A stretch of DNA of 64,000 nucleotides, taken from contig NZ_LZYB01000006.1 in NCBI RefSeq assembly GCF_001677335.1, forward strand, positions 124,001 through 188,000, read 5' to 3'. The notes beneath the pieces were generated by a model, which made no database searches, was not told the origin of the DNA, and worked only from the letters and a program-made list of their open reading frames with translations. Both the position numbers and the translations under genes were made by a program. Origin of the DNA: Erythrobacter dokdonensis DSW-74 (lineage in GTDB: Bacteria > Pseudomonadota > Alphaproteobacteria > Sphingomonadales > Sphingomonadaceae). Shown here one piece after another: positions 8,082 to 17,361 of the stretch (its first letter is position 1; each line of letters begins with the position of its first letter).

Positions 8082-9671
8082 TTACGCTGCCTTCGCCACG
8101 TCCTCGACCGGTTCGTTCCGGATCAGGAAGTCGAACGCGCCGAGGCCTGCCTTGGCGCCTTCGCCCATGGCGACGACGATCTGCTTGTGCGGCACCGTGG
8201 TGCAATCGCCTGCCGCATAGATGCCGGGGATATTGGTCGCCCCGTGATCGTCGATCACGATCTCGCCGAACTTGCTGAGTTCCAGCCCCGTCTCGCGCAG
8301 CCATTCGGTATTCGGCACGAGGCCGATCTGCACGAACACGCCTTCCAGCGCGATGCGGCGTTCCTCGCCATTGGCGCGGTTCTTGACCACGAGGCCGCTG
8401 ACCTTGCCGTTCTCGCCCAGAATCTCAGTTGTCTGGCCGTTGGTGATGATCTCGACATTGGGCATCGAGCGCAGCTTGCGCTGGAGCACCTCGTCGGCCC
8501 GCAGCTTGGTGTCGAATTCGATCAGCGTCACGTGGCCGACGATCCCGGCCAAGTCGATCGCCGCTTCGACGCCGGAGTTGCCGCCGCCGATCACCGCGAT
8601 GCGCTTGCCCTTGAACAGCGGGCCGTCGCAGTGCGGGCAATAGGCCACGCCCTTGTTGCGATACTCCGCTTCGCCCGGCACGCCGAGATTGCGCCAGCGC
8701 GCGCCGGTGGAGAGGATCAGCGAGCGCGCCTTGAGGCTCGCGCCGTTGGCCATCACGACTTCGTGATAGCCGCCGATTTCCTTGGCGGGCTTGAGTTCCA
8801 CCGCGCGGGCCAAGTCCATCAGGTCGATGTCATAATCGCCCACATGCGCCTTGAGGCTGTCAGTCAGCTTCGGCCCTTCGGTGTAGGTCGTGCCGGGAAG
8901 GTTCTCGATCCCGAGAGTGTCCATCAGCTGCCCGCCGAAGCGCTCCGCCGCGATACCCGTGCTGAAGCCCTTGCGCGCGGTGTAGACCGCCGCCGCCGCG
9001 CCCGCCGGGCCGCCGCCGACCACCAGCACCTCGAACGGCGCCTTGGCGCTGAGCTTTTCGGCCTGCTTCGCATCGGCGTTCTTGTCGAGCTTCGACAGGA
9101 TCTCGGCAAGTTCCATCTTGCCGTTGTAGAACGGCTCGCCGTTGAGGAAGGTCGCGGGCACGGCCATGATGTCGCGGCGCTCGACCTCGTCCTTGAAGGT
9201 GCCACCTTCGATCAGGGTCGCGGTAATGCGCGGGTTTTCCAGCGCCATCAGCGTCAGCGCCTGCACGACGTCCGGGCAGTTGTGACAGGTGAGCGAGAAG
9301 AACATCTCGAAATGGAAATCGCCTTCCAGCGCGCGCACCTGCTCGATCAGGTCGGCATCGACCTTCGGCGGGTGTCCGCCGGCCCACAGCAGCGCGAGCA
9401 CCAGCGAGGTGAATTCGTGGCCCATCGGCAGGCCGGCAAAGCGCACCCACTTGTTGGCGTCCGACGCGCGGCGGATCACGAAGCTCGGCTTGCGCGCATC
9501 GGTGCCGTCGAAGCGCGCAGTGACGAGATCGTGCAGTTCCGCAATCTGTTCGATCAGCTGGCGGGTCTGGCGCGACTTCTCGCTGTCGTCCAGCGAGGCG
9601 ACCAGTTCCACGCCTTCGCGCAGATTGGCGAGATAGGTCTTGAGCTGGGCCTGCATGGCGGCGTCGAGCAT
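8082..9671 (-). CDS. ahpF: Alkyl hydroperoxide reductase subunit F
   Basis: The protein has 529 residues from the ATG at 9671, which has GGAGG just upstream; longer starts are unlikely. It is the NAD(P)H-dependent flavoprotein that re-reduces AhpC. The N-terminal tandem thioredoxin-fold module carries the C129-H-N-C132 redox pair. The FAD domain starts at about residue 213 ([15 protein letters not shown]). The thioredoxin-reductase-type disulfide is C345-P-H-C348, followed by the NAD site [12 protein letters not shown], and the end has the FAD motif GIYAAGDCT. All catalytic cysteines are present. It lies 226 bp downstream of ahpC on the same strand, with inverted repeats between them. Confidence 0.97.
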   Translation of the reverse strand: MLDAAMQAQLKTYLANLREGVELVASLDDSEKSRQTRQLIEQIAELHDLVTARFDGTDARKPSFVIRRASDANKWVRFAGLPMGHEFTSLVLALLWAGGHPPKVDADLIEQVRALEGDFHFEMFFSLTCHNCPDVVQALTLMALENPRITATLIEGGTFKDEVERRDIMAVPATFLNGEPFYNGKMELAEILSKLDKNADAKQAEKLSAKAPFEVLVVGGGPAGAAAAVYTARKGFSTGIAAERFGGQLMDTLGIENLPGTTYTEGPKLTDSLKAHVGDYDIDLMDLARAVELKPAKEIGGYHEVVMANGASLKARSLILSTGARWRNLGVPGEAEYRNKGVAYCPHCDGPLFKGKRIAVIGGGNSGVEAAIDLAGIVGHVTLIEFDTKLRADEVLQRKLRSMPNVEIITNGQTTEILGENGKVSGLVVKNRANGEERRIALEGVFVQIGLVPNTEWLRETGLELSKFGEIVIDDHGATNIPGIYAAGDCTTVPHKQIVVAMGEGAKAGLGAFDFLIRNEPVEDVAKAA

Positions 9672-9746
9672 GGTTTCCTCCGGGCGCGGCGGACGCGCGA
9701 AAACTGGGGTGATCCCGAAAATCAATCGGTATTCGGGTAACGCGGA

Positions 9747-9794
9747 ACCGGATGCCATCGCCCTAAAGGGGGGAAGGGAGGAATGGCATCCGGT
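9747..9794. repeat. 12-bp perfect inverted repeat in the ahpC-ahpF spacer
   Basis: ACCGGATGCCAT (9747-9758) and ATGGCATCCGGT (9783-9794) are perfect inverted copies around a 24-nt G-rich centre. They could form a long hairpin in the ahpC-ahpF transcript, acting as an attenuator or a processing or stability element that sets different amounts of the two subunits. Alternatively they may be a protein-binding site for an ahpF promoter. Confidence 0.5.
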
Positions 9795-9809
9795 CCCGGC
9801 TACGACCCG

Positions 9810-9890
9810 AGGGCTCTTTAATCGCTCTCGGGATTTTTCGGCCGGCGCGCCTGGGGGGGGGAGGGCGGCGCGCCTGCCGGTTCTGTAAGG
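9810..9890 (-). terminator. GC-rich hairpins just after ahpC
   Basis: On the minus strand, about 10-60 nt past the ahpC stop, CCGGCAGGCGCGCC can pair with GGCGCGCCGG across a C-rich loop. A second stem, CCCGAG/CTCGGG, follows across the AAAAAT run. There is no proper U-tract, so this may be a partial terminator that lets some transcripts run into ahpF. Confidence 0.4.
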
Positions 9891-9897
9891 TCAGACC

Positions 9898-10464
9898 TTA
9901 GATCTTGCCGACAAGGTCGAGCGAGGGGGCGAGGGTTTCCGCGCCTTCTTCCCACGCTGCCGGGCAGACCTGACCGGGGTTGGCGCGCACGTACTGGGCG
10001 GCCTTGATCTTGCGGGTCAGTTCGTTGGCATTGCGGCCCACGCCTTCGCAGGTGATTTCCATGATCTGGATCACGCCGTCCGGATCGACCACGAAGGTCG
10101 CGCGGTCAGCCAGGCCCACGCCTTCGCGCAGGACGCCGAACTGGTTCGACAGCACGTGGTTCTGGTCACCCAGGAAGGGGAACTTCAGCTTGCCGATCTT
10201 GTCCGAGGTGTCGTGCCAGGCCTTGTGGCTGAAATGCGTGTCGGTGCTGACGGCATAGACTTCGACGCCCATCGACTGGAGCATCTCGTACTTCTCGCCC
10301 ATGTCCTCGAGTTCGGTCGGGCACACGAAGGTGAAGTCGGCCGGGTAGAAGAAGAACACCGACCACTTGCCGGCGAGGTCTTCATTGGTGACGTCGAAGA
10401 AATCCTTGCCCGCCTGAAAAGCGGTGGCGGTGAAGGGCTGGATGGTCGAACCGATAATACCCAT
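9898..10464 (-). CDS. ahpC: Peroxiredoxin AhpC
   Basis: The 188-residue length is typical of the AhpC/Prx1 group of 2-Cys peroxiredoxins, which reduce H2O2, organic peroxides and peroxynitrite. The peroxidatic Cys48 sits in [11 protein letters not shown] and the resolving Cys167 in [10 protein letters not shown]. The [12 protein letters not shown] segment is also characteristic. AAAGGAC lies upstream of the ATG at 10464. It is followed on the same strand by ahpF, its reductase. The upstream region contains a clean inverted repeat (10538-10557) that may be a redox-regulator site. Confidence 0.98.
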   Translation of the reverse strand: MGIIGSTIQPFTATAFQAGKDFFDVTNEDLAGKWSVFFFYPADFTFVCPTELEDMGEKYEMLQSMGVEVYAVSTDTHFSHKAWHDTSDKIGKLKFPFLGDQNHVLSNQFGVLREGVGLADRATFVVDPDGVIQIMEITCEGVGRNANELTRKIKAAQYVRANPGQVCPAAWEEGAETLAPSLDLVGKI

Positions 10465-10897
10465 GGGAGTTTGTCCTTTTGATGGGGTTGAGAGGTTGGG
10501 ATTAGACTGGCGCTGCCCAAATAGGGATTATTGCGCTGCACAAAAGTTGATTTGTGCGATTGCGTAAATCGGTTTTTTCAATCAGCGGGGCGGGAACCGA
10601 TCGGATTTGGCGGTGTGGCTCACGCCGCGCGTGGTCCGCTTTTGGGAACTGGCGGCTGATTTCGCTATGACCGCTAGTGGGTGGGAAGCGGAAGATCTGC
10701 TTTGCAAGAGGCACCGCAGGAGCCAGCCCTAGAGCCTCACAGGCCGCTCTCTGATGGCACGGTTTGGTTAACCTTATCGATATCATTCTGAATTACCAGC
10801 ACAGTCACCCTGCCACGCGGATCGCAGCCGCTCTGCCTCCGTGTGCCCGAAGAGACCAATTCCCCAAGCACGAGTGCAGCGACGGGCCCAAGACGCT
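10465..10897. other. 433-bp intergenic region: divergent ahpC and glycan-operon promoters
   Basis: This is the longest gene-free stretch in the window and holds the start of the minus-strand ahpC transcript and the plus-strand glycan operon. Apart from the inverted repeat at 10538-10557 and an AT-rich patch near 10765-10800 (GGTTAACCTTATCGATATCATTC region), which is a plausible promoter for the rightward operon, I see no gene. A 94-codon minus-strand frame here (10502-10786) has an unlikely composition. Confidence 0.5.
10538..10557. promoter_or_regulatory. GCACAAA-N6-TTTGTGC inverted repeat upstream of ahpC
   Basis: The 7-bp arms are perfect inverted copies around a 6-bp centre (20 bp in all), about 75-95 bp upstream of the ahpC start. 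That position suits an activator or repressor site. The binder cannot be named from sequence; a peroxide regulator is a reasonable guess. Confidence 0.45.
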
Positions 10898-11878
10898 ATG
10901 GAAAGTTTCGGAAATGCACACCACGATACCGGCCTGATCGGCCACTCCGGCTTTGTCGGCGGCGCGGTGCTGCGGCAAACCGGCTTTGATGCCTGCTACA
11001 ACAGCACCACTATTGCCACTATCGAAGGGCAGGCATTTGGCACCCTGATCTGCGCCGCTGCGCCAGGTTCAATGTTCGAAGCCAACCGTTCGCCAGAGCG
11101 TGACGCCGCGCAGATCGACGGATTAATCGCGCGGCTGGCCACGATCCGGGCAGAAAGGTTCGTGCTGATTTCCTCCATCGCCGTGCTGGCCGACTTTGCA
11201 GGCAGCAATGACGAAGGCACGCAGGCCTTCCAGCAGGACCTGGCCTATGGCCGCCATCGCCGCGCGCTGGAGGCCTTTGTCGAAAGCCATTTCGCCAGCA
11301 GCCTGATTGTCCGCCTGCCCGCGCTGTTCGGGCACGGATTGCGCAAGAATTTCCTGTTCGATCTGATGAACCCGGTGCCATCGCTGCTGACCGAGGCAAA
11401 ACGCGATGCGCTGACGGAGGCACTCGATCCCGCGCTCGCTGCGTGGGCGGCGTCGCTCTATGCGCCCGATGCGGTCACCGGGTTGCTGAAGCTTGACCGG
11501 GCGGCGCTCAATGCCGACAGGCGGCGCGCGGCGCTCGAGGATGCGGTAACGGCGCTGGGCGCTTCGGCGACGCAGTTCCATCATCCCGATACGACCTACC
11601 AGTATTACTCTATCGACCGGCTGTGGCAGGACATCGGCATCGCGCTGGGAGCGGGGCTGTCGCACCTGCATCTGGTGGCAGAGCCGCTGACCGCCGCCGC
11701 GATCCATGCGCGGCTGACCGGGCGCGCCATGCCGGACACGCCCGCACGCATGCACCGTGAGGATATGCGCACCCGCCATGCCGGCTTGTGGGGTGCTGAC
11801 GGGCCGTATCAATTCAGCGCTGCTGCGACGCTCGACCAGCTCGCCGCGTTTTACGCCAGCGAAAGGGCCGCGGCATGA
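10898..11878 (+). CDS. NAD-dependent epimerase/dehydratase-like protein, first gene of the glycan operon
   Basis: The product has about 326 residues from the ATG at 10898; a GTG at 10841 is an alternative. The N-terminus TGLIGHSGFVGGAVLRQ is a Rossmann GxxGxxG nucleotide site of extended SDR sugar enzymes. It continues with the core strand FVLISSIAVL and a putative active-site region AYGRHRRALEAFV. The usual Tyr-x3-Lys is Tyr-x3-Arg here, so catalysis may be altered. A nucleotide-sugar dehydratase, epimerase or reductase is expected. The stop overlaps the next start by ATGA, opening a run of coupled genes to 19724. Confidence 0.72.
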   Translation: MESFGNAHHDTGLIGHSGFVGGAVLRQTGFDACYNSTTIATIEGQAFGTLICAAAPGSMFEANRSPERDAAQIDGLIARLATIRAERFVLISSIAVLADFAGSNDEGTQAFQQDLAYGRHRRALEAFVESHFASSLIVRLPALFGHGLRKNFLFDLMNPVPSLLTEAKRDALTEALDPALAAWAASLYAPDAVTGLLKLDRAALNADRRRAALEDAVTALGASATQFHHPDTTYQYYSIDRLWQDIGIALGAGLSHLHLVAEPLTAAAIHARLTGRAMPDTPARMHREDMRTRHAGLWGADGPYQFSAAATLDQLAAFYASERAAA

Positions 11879-12732
11879 GGCTCGCCATGTCCAATATTGC
11901 CTGGTCGGCGGACGAAAGGCTGGAGGCCTATGCCATCCTTGCCGAAGCGGGGATCACGAGCCTTGAAATCGCGCCGGGTATCTTCTTCCACGCCGCCGAC
12001 GATCCCTTCGTGCCTGACGAAGCGAGCGCTCATGAGGCCTTGTGCGAAGCGGCGGATGCGGGGCTTTCGCCGGTGTCGATGCAATCGCTGTTGTTCGGCG
12101 TCACGGGTGCGGCCCTGTTTGGAGGTGCCGAGGCGCGCAACCTGTTCCAACGCGGGATGACGCGCGCAATCACGCTGGCAGGGCGGTTCGGCATTCCCAA
12201 TCTGGTGTTCGGCTCCCCGGCACAGCGCCGCGTGCCTGCGGGCATGGCCATGGCTGACGCACTGGCAGAGGCCGCCGCCGTGTTCCGGCGCCTTGGCGAT
12301 GTCGCTGCTGCCGCCGGAACGCGCATCACCATCGAAGCCAACCCGGCCGCCTATGGCACCAATTTCCTCACCACGCTGGATGAGGCCGAGGCGTTCGTTG
12401 CGCTTGTCGATCATCCGGCGATTGCCCTGATCCTCGATCTGGGTGCGATGCACATGAACGGCAGTTTTGCCAGCGTACCGACCCGCCTGCCCGGCCTTGC
12501 CCCGCGCCTTAATCATGTCCACGTCAGCGAGCCTGATCTGGCCCCGGCCCCGGCGGATGCCGGGGCGCTGGTGCCGGTGCTACGAGCCTTGCGCGCGTCG
12601 GGTTATGCCAAGGCGGTGTCTATCGAAATGAAGCGCCCGGCGCAGGGCCTTGCCGATGTTCGGCGTGCCGTCGCGCGGCTGGTCGAAGCGGACAAGGCAG
12701 CGCATCAGGCCGAGGGGGCGATCCGTGCGTGA
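11875..12732 (+). CDS. Sugar phosphate isomerase/epimerase (xylose isomerase-like TIM barrel)
   Basis: The protein has 285 residues. The AP endonuclease-2/xylose isomerase-like barrel is recognisable from IEANPAAYGTNFL (metal-ligand Glu), ALILDLGAMHMNG (Asp/His) and the late LNHVHVSEPDL (His-x-His) and AVSIEMKRP (Glu). These are the divalent-metal ligands expected of this family, so it should be active on a sugar or inositol-type substrate. The ATG at 11875 overlaps the upstream stop by 4 bp. Its 3' end overlaps the GTG start of the glycosyltransferase-like gene. Confidence 0.8.
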   Translation: MRLAMSNIAWSADERLEAYAILAEAGITSLEIAPGIFFHAADDPFVPDEASAHEALCEAADAGLSPVSMQSLLFGVTGAALFGGAEARNLFQRGMTRAITLAGRFGIPNLVFGSPAQRRVPAGMAMADALAEAAAVFRRLGDVAAAAGTRITIEANPAAYGTNFLTTLDEAEAFVALVDHPAIALILDLGAMHMNGSFASVPTRLPGLAPRLNHVHVSEPDLAPAPADAGALVPVLRALRASGYAKAVSIEMKRPAQGLADVRRAVARLVEADKAAHQAEGAIRA

Positions 12733-13747
12733 ACCCGACGCAAGCCAGTTCAAGAAACCGCGCGAAGACATGGTCGTCTCGGTGTGCTTTTCCGACCTTG
12801 CCGCAAACCCTGCCACATTCGCCGCCCTGCGCGATGTCGCCGCCACGCTCGACCGCGCCTTCCGCTTCCGCGAGATCATCCTCGTGGTCGACGACACCCA
12901 GCGCGAAGCCTTCCTGCCGCTGATCGCCGAGGTGTCCAACACCCGCCTGTTCGTGGTGCAGCGCGGCACCGAGTATTACGACCGCCGGGTGATCGCCGCC
13001 GAGGAAGCGATTGGCGATCTGGTGGTGATCGGCAATCTCGACGAGATCGCGCAGCTCGACCTGATCGCCTTCCTGGGCCATTCCGAGCGCGAGAGTTCCG
13101 TGACGATGGCCTTTCGCGCGGTCCGCCGCCCGGTAAAGCGGCTGCTGGCCTGGCCCTTCATCGCGCTGGGCAAGCTGGCCGGGTTCAATGTCGATCCGAG
13201 CGACTTTCAGTCCATCGCTGTGCCTCGGACGCAGCTCAACCTGCTGCTGGAGCATGACGAGCCACGCCTTGCGCTGCGCTTTCCCCCGCGCGATCCGCGC
13301 CTACAGCTCGACTGGTTTCGGACCGACCGCAATGTGGCGGCGCGTACCGCCTTCATGGGGCTGGCGCGCCGCATGCAGCTGCTCCAGACGCTGCTGATCC
13401 ACCTGACGCCGACGATCCTGTCGGTGGTGGCGATTTCTTCGACCATTCTGACTCTGCTCGGCATAGCCTATGCTGCCTGGATCGTGGGCGCGCTCGTCTT
13501 GGTCGACACCCTCGCGCCGGGCTGGCTGACCACCAATGCGATGCTGGCGGTCAGCGCGGTGTTCATGGGGCTGTCGACGCTGGGCCTCAGTCTTGGCCTG
13601 CAACACCTGCTGAAACAGCAGCGGCGGCTGAAGGGCGGGATCGTGCCCGAGGAAGTCAACCGGATCGATCTGTTCCAGCAGGTCGCCTTCGATCTCAATG
13701 TCGAACTTGAAAGCGATGGCCGCGCTGGCCCGGAAGTACCGGATTGA
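12725..13747 (+). CDS. Divergent family-2 glycosyltransferase-like membrane protein
   Basis: The product has about 340 residues from the GTG at 12725; an ATG at 12770 is the alternative. Residues around 15-210 read as a GT-A-like domain (VVSVCFSDLAANPATFAALRD, then FREIILVVDDTQREAF) but lack a clear Asp-x-Asp. Two hydrophobic helices follow near the C-terminus (about 235-260 and 275-300), with a short cytoplasmic tail. This layout resembles polyprenyl-phosphate glycosyltransferases of the DPM/GtrB kind, with weak catalytic motifs. It is embedded in the coupled glycan operon between an isomerase and an FAD enzyme. Function is assigned by fold impression and context. Confidence 0.6.
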   Translation: MREPDASQFKKPREDMVVSVCFSDLAANPATFAALRDVAATLDRAFRFREIILVVDDTQREAFLPLIAEVSNTRLFVVQRGTEYYDRRVIAAEEAIGDLVVIGNLDEIAQLDLIAFLGHSERESSVTMAFRAVRRPVKRLLAWPFIALGKLAGFNVDPSDFQSIAVPRTQLNLLLEHDEPRLALRFPPRDPRLQLDWFRTDRNVAARTAFMGLARRMQLLQTLLIHLTPTILSVVAISSTILTLLGIAYAAWIVGALVLVDTLAPGWLTTNAMLAVSAVFMGLSTLGLSLGLQHLLKQQRRLKGGIVPEEVNRIDLFQQVAFDLNVELESDGRAGPEVPD

Positions 13748-14904
13748 TGCCGCCCACCGCTGCCACCCAGTATGATTACGTCGTGATCGGCGGCGGCTTT
13801 TATGGCTGCTGCCTTGCGCTCTACCTGCGCTCGATCTCGGCGCGGGTGCTGGTGGTGGAGGTGGGGCCGCGGCTGATGGACCGGGCCTCGCGGGTCAATC
13901 AGGCGCGGGTGCACACCGGGTTTCACTATCCCCGATCAGCCGCCACCGCGGTCAAATCCATGCTGCTGCACCGCCGCTTTCTGGCTGATTTCCCCGATGC
14001 CGTGGTGGGCGATTTCCAGATGCTCTACGCCATCGCGCGGCGCCGCTCGAAGGTCACGGCCAAGAAATTCCACCGCATGTTCCGCGACATGGGCGCGCCG
14101 ATCGAACCGGCCACCCCGAGCCACCGGGCGCTGTTCAATCCCGACATGATCGAAGACGTGTTCGCCTGTTTCGAGGTCGCCTTCGATCACAAGGTCCTCG
14201 GCAAGCAGGTCGCAGCGCGCATGGCCGATGCCGGTATCGAAGTGCGTCTCGAAACTGAGCTGGTCGGCCTTGCTGACCATCGCAGCGGCGTGGTGGTCGC
14301 GTTGTCGGATGGCAGCGAAGTGACCGCACGCTATGCCTTCAACATCACCTATGCCCAGATCAATGCGGTGCTGGCCAAGGCCGGCCTGCCCGGCGCGCGG
14401 CTGAAGCACGAAATCGCCGAACTGGCGCTGATCGAACCCCCATGCGAACTGGAAAAGATCGGCGTGACGGTGATGGACGGGCCGTTTTTTTCGGCCATGC
14501 CTTACCCGTCGGAACAGCTCTATTCGCTGACCCACGTGCGTTATACCCCGCACGAAAGCTGGGCCGACAACCCGCAGGCGCGTGATCCCTATCGCCATCT
14601 TGCCGCGGCGTTGCCCGAAACGCGCTTTGCCTTCATGCAGCGCGATGCCCAGCGTTATCTACCGTGCCTTGCCGGGGCGACCTATCGCCGGTCGATCTAT
14701 GATGTGAAGACCATCCTGATCAAGAACGAGGCCGACGATGGCCGCCCGATCCTTTACCACCAGAAGCCGGAGGATAGCCGGGTGATCTCGATCCTCGGCG
14801 GCAAGATCGACAATATCTACGACCTGTTTGAAGCGGTGAAGGAGACAGCGCCCGAATTCGCATCCCTCAATTCCGGTTTTGTCTTCGGGCACGCCTATGC
14901 CTGA
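13747..14904 (+). CDS. FAD-dependent oxidoreductase (DAO-like)
   Basis: The product has 385 residues from the ATG at 13747, which shares one base with the preceding TGA. The N-terminal FAD-binding Rossmann motif is DYVVIGGGFYGCCLALYL, and RVNQARVHTGFHYPRS is a segment I associate with FAD oxidoreductases of glycan clusters. The C-terminal part (RRSIYDVKTILI, VISILGGKIDNIYDL) fits the D-amino-acid-oxidase fold. It probably oxidises a sugar or sugar-lipid hydroxyl or amine in the pathway encoded around it. Substrate unknown. Confidence 0.78.
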   Translation: MPPTAATQYDYVVIGGGFYGCCLALYLRSISARVLVVEVGPRLMDRASRVNQARVHTGFHYPRSAATAVKSMLLHRRFLADFPDAVVGDFQMLYAIARRRSKVTAKKFHRMFRDMGAPIEPATPSHRALFNPDMIEDVFACFEVAFDHKVLGKQVAARMADAGIEVRLETELVGLADHRSGVVVALSDGSEVTARYAFNITYAQINAVLAKAGLPGARLKHEIAELALIEPPCELEKIGVTVMDGPFFSAMPYPSEQLYSLTHVRYTPHESWADNPQARDPYRHLAAALPETRFAFMQRDAQRYLPCLAGATYRRSIYDVKTILIKNEADDGRPILYHQKPEDSRVISILGGKIDNIYDLFEAVKETAPEFASLNSGFVFGHAYA

Positions 14905-16972
14905 TCGGCTGCGGGCAGGGGCACAGGGACGCGGATGGTGGGCGCTGGGGGGATTGGCAGCGCTGATCTGTGCTTTGCGCGCAGGCGGGCTGCTGTTCGA
15001 TCACAGCCTCAATTCGATCGACGGGGCGTTGCAAACATGGTTCGCGCTCGATCACTTTGCTGATGGCGATCAGCTGGGGACAGGGTTCCAGTCCTATCTC
15101 GGCATCACCATGGTGCTGGCGCTGCTGCCGGTGTTTCTCCTGTTCGGGCAAACGCTGTTCGCCTCGACTCTGGCCGCGAATGTGGCGATGATAGCGGGGG
15201 CCTTTGGCGCGGCCTATGCGACCGTGTGGCTGATCCGGGCGGTGCCGCCCCGCGCGAGCTGGCAGGCGGCGCTGGTGCTGATTTTCGGGTTCTATTACGC
15301 CGCGCCATTGGTGGCAGAGGGCGCGGGCCTGCGCTGGCCTGCGACCTTCGATCCCGGCGTTTCGCTTCGGCCCTTGCGCGGGTTTCTGCCGTTCATCGTC
15401 CTGCCGTTGTTTGTCGTGCAGGTGCGCCGGGTGCTGCTCCAAGGCCGGGCGCTGTCGGGCGGCCTGCTGCTGGGTCTGGCCGCGGGGGTGGGGCTGCTGT
15501 GGTCGAATGATGCGGGGATTCCGCTGGTGATTGCACTGGTGCTTGGGCTGGTGATGGCGTTGCATCGGCGGCTGGTTTTGTTGGCGCGGACCATGGCGGC
15601 ATTCGGGCTTGGCGTCATCGCGGCGGCGGGCGCAATCCTGCTGGCGGTGACCCACGCTGCGCCGGGGCCGTGGCTGCAATACAATTTCCGCGATGTCGCG
15701 GGCGACCAGTTCTGGTTCTTCGCGCCGTGGGAGCGCAGCACCCGCATACTTGGCGTGGGTGACCTGCCCAACATCCTGCGCCACGGCGAGCTGCTCTCCA
15801 CCGCCAGCCTGATTGTGCTGACGCTGTGTATGCTGTGGGCGGTGGTCCAGCGCTTGCGCGGCCGCAGTGCGCCGGTCCGGGGGAGCGCCTTCATTGTCGT
15901 CGGCGCCAGTGTCATCGGCACCGCGCTGATCCCGCAGATCGGCGGGCATATCGGGGCCGAATACAACGCCATCACTTTCGTGCTGGGTGCCTGCGCGCCG
16001 CTGATCATCGGTCAGCGGATACTGCTGCGTTGGACCAAGCCGCTGCTGCGCAACGCCTCCCCGGCAAAGACCGGCATGGCTGTTGGTGTGGCGGCGCTGG
16101 CTATCGTCGGGATCGAAGCGGCGCGGCTGGTGACGGTCTGCGCAGGCACTGACCGCACCACGTATGACGCAGGTCTGGGCTTCCACGTGACGCCCGAATA
16201 TGCCGCGGATCTGGCGGCAATGCGGCAACTGGCGCAAGCGTGGGATGCACAAGGCATCGCGCAGGATCGGCGCTTGCTGTCGGCCTATACTTCGCCGCTG
16301 GATATCGCCGCCGGAGTGGAAAGCCCGGCGCCGGTCGGATCGCTGATCCACGCACTGGGCGCGGACAACCGGGCCAATTTCACCGCGCTGGTGGGTGAGC
16401 GCAAGGTCGCCGCCGTGACCACTATCGCGCCCGACTACAGCGGATGGGAGGGGTGGATACGCCGCGCCAACTGGCCATTTTTCCGGGCGCTGCACGAAAA
16501 CTACACGCCCATCGCCCGCAATGATCAGCAGGTTCTGTGGGTGCGCGCCGAGACTGCGACACCGCCCATCGCCGCCGCGACCTGCCGGGTTTCCGCGCCG
16601 TCGCGCAGCACGCTGGCGCTCGACATCGCAGCGCCCGCCTCCGGGCTGGCCTCTGTCAGCGTCACCCGCCAACCGCCCTTTGCCACCAGGCGCAGCGCTA
16701 TGCTGACCGTGACCGAGGCTTCGCCCGATACCGCCGCCAAGGCCGACCGCTGGGCCGACTTCCCCCGCTATGGCATCGGCAACACCGCGCTGGTGTCGCT
16801 TGTTACGCCTGTCACTGCGGGCACCACAACCCGGCTGACGATCGAGGTGCTTGACGGGTCAGATATCGGTACGGCCACCTGCACTGCGCAGATCTATGCC
16901 CCGGTCGATACCGCCGCTTTGCCCCGCATGCCCGAAGGCATCGCCCGCTATCTGGCACAAGCTGCACCATGA
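14897..16972 (+). CDS. Large polytopic membrane protein with periplasmic C-terminal domain (GT-C-like)
   Basis: The product has about 691 residues. Roughly ten to eleven hydrophobic helices fill the first 420 residues. The first loop contains HSLNSIDGALQTWFALDHFADG, with acidic residues where GT-C glycosyltransferases keep catalytic Asp/Glu, and LGTGFQSYLGIT follows. The remaining 270 residues are soluble and without helices, presumably periplasmic. I take it as a polyprenyl-phosphate-sugar-dependent glycosyltransferase or a flippase-like partner, but no family name is certain. The ATG at 14897 overlaps the upstream stop by 8 bp, and the stop overlaps gtrA by ATGA. Confidence 0.6.
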   Translation: MPDRLRAGAQGRGWWALGGLAALICALRAGGLLFDHSLNSIDGALQTWFALDHFADGDQLGTGFQSYLGITMVLALLPVFLLFGQTLFASTLAANVAMIAGAFGAAYATVWLIRAVPPRASWQAALVLIFGFYYAAPLVAEGAGLRWPATFDPGVSLRPLRGFLPFIVLPLFVVQVRRVLLQGRALSGGLLLGLAAGVGLLWSNDAGIPLVIALVLGLVMALHRRLVLLARTMAAFGLGVIAAAGAILLAVTHAAPGPWLQYNFRDVAGDQFWFFAPWERSTRILGVGDLPNILRHGELLSTASLIVLTLCMLWAVVQRLRGRSAPVRGSAFIVVGASVIGTALIPQIGGHIGAEYNAITFVLGACAPLIIGQRILLRWTKPLLRNASPAKTGMAVGVAALAIVGIEAARLVTVCAGTDRTTYDAGLGFHVTPEYAADLAAMRQLAQAWDAQGIAQDRRLLSAYTSPLDIAAGVESPAPVGSLIHALGADNRANFTALVGERKVAAVTTIAPDYSGWEGWIRRANWPFFRALHENYTPIARNDQQVLWVRAETATPPIAAATCRVSAPSRSTLALDIAAPASGLASVSVTRQPPFATRRSAMLTVTEASPDTAAKADRWADFPRYGIGNTALVSLVTPVTAGTTTRLTIEVLDGSDIGTATCTAQIYAPVDTAALPRMPEGIARYLAQAAP

Positions 16973-17361
16973 CCGAACTGCTGCGATTCTTCACCGTGAC
17001 AGTGCTGGGGGTGGTTATCGACCTCGCCATAGCCTTTGGCTTGCACACCGGGCTTGGCGTGCCGCTGTGGCTGGCTGCGGCGATCGGCTTTACGGTGGCG
17101 GCGAGCGCGAATTACGTCATCCATCAGACCTGGAGCTTTCAAAGCGGCCCGCGCAGCCTTTCGGCCCGGCGCGCAGGGCTTTACGCAATGGTCGCGCTCG
17201 CCACGCTCGCAGTCCGGGTGGCGCTTGTCGCGCTGCTCGACCGGGTGCTGGCCGATGATCTGGCGCTCGTGATCCTGATCTGTGGCGCGGGTGGATCGTT
17301 CTTTGTGAACTTTGCGCTGAGCAAGTTCGTTGTCTTCGCTGCCGCACCGGATACGCCATGA
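16969..17361 (+). CDS. GtrA-family membrane protein
   Basis: The protein has 130 residues with four transmembrane helices. The pattern LRFFTVTVLGVVIDLAIAF, FTVAASANYVIHQTWSF, then SFFVNFALSKFVVF is classical GtrA. In O-antigen modification GtrA is thought to flip undecaprenyl-phosphate-glucose made by GtrB. Here it is directly coupled (ATGA) on both sides to large membrane proteins. The downstream one carries a GtrB/DPM-like catalytic domain, so this gene very probably flips the lipid-linked sugar for this operon. Confidence 0.88.
   Translation: MTELLRFFTVTVLGVVIDLAIAFGLHTGLGVPLWLAAAIGFTVAASANYVIHQTWSFQSGPRSLSARRAGLYAMVALATLAVRVALVALLDRVLADDLALVILICGAGGSFFVNFALSKFVVFAAAPDTP

Noticed and set aside
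8064..9740. 558-codon open frame on the plus strand
   Set aside because: Exact mirror of ahpF, which carries all catalytic motifs.
10502..10786. 94-codon frame in the ahpC upstream region
   Set aside because: No ribosome site, no domain, and it covers the ahpC promoter region and the inverted repeat.
14867..16672. 601-codon open frame on the minus strand
   Set aside because: It is antisense to the large membrane protein gene, rich in Arg/Gln/His as GC-rich shadow frames are, and has no recognisable domain.
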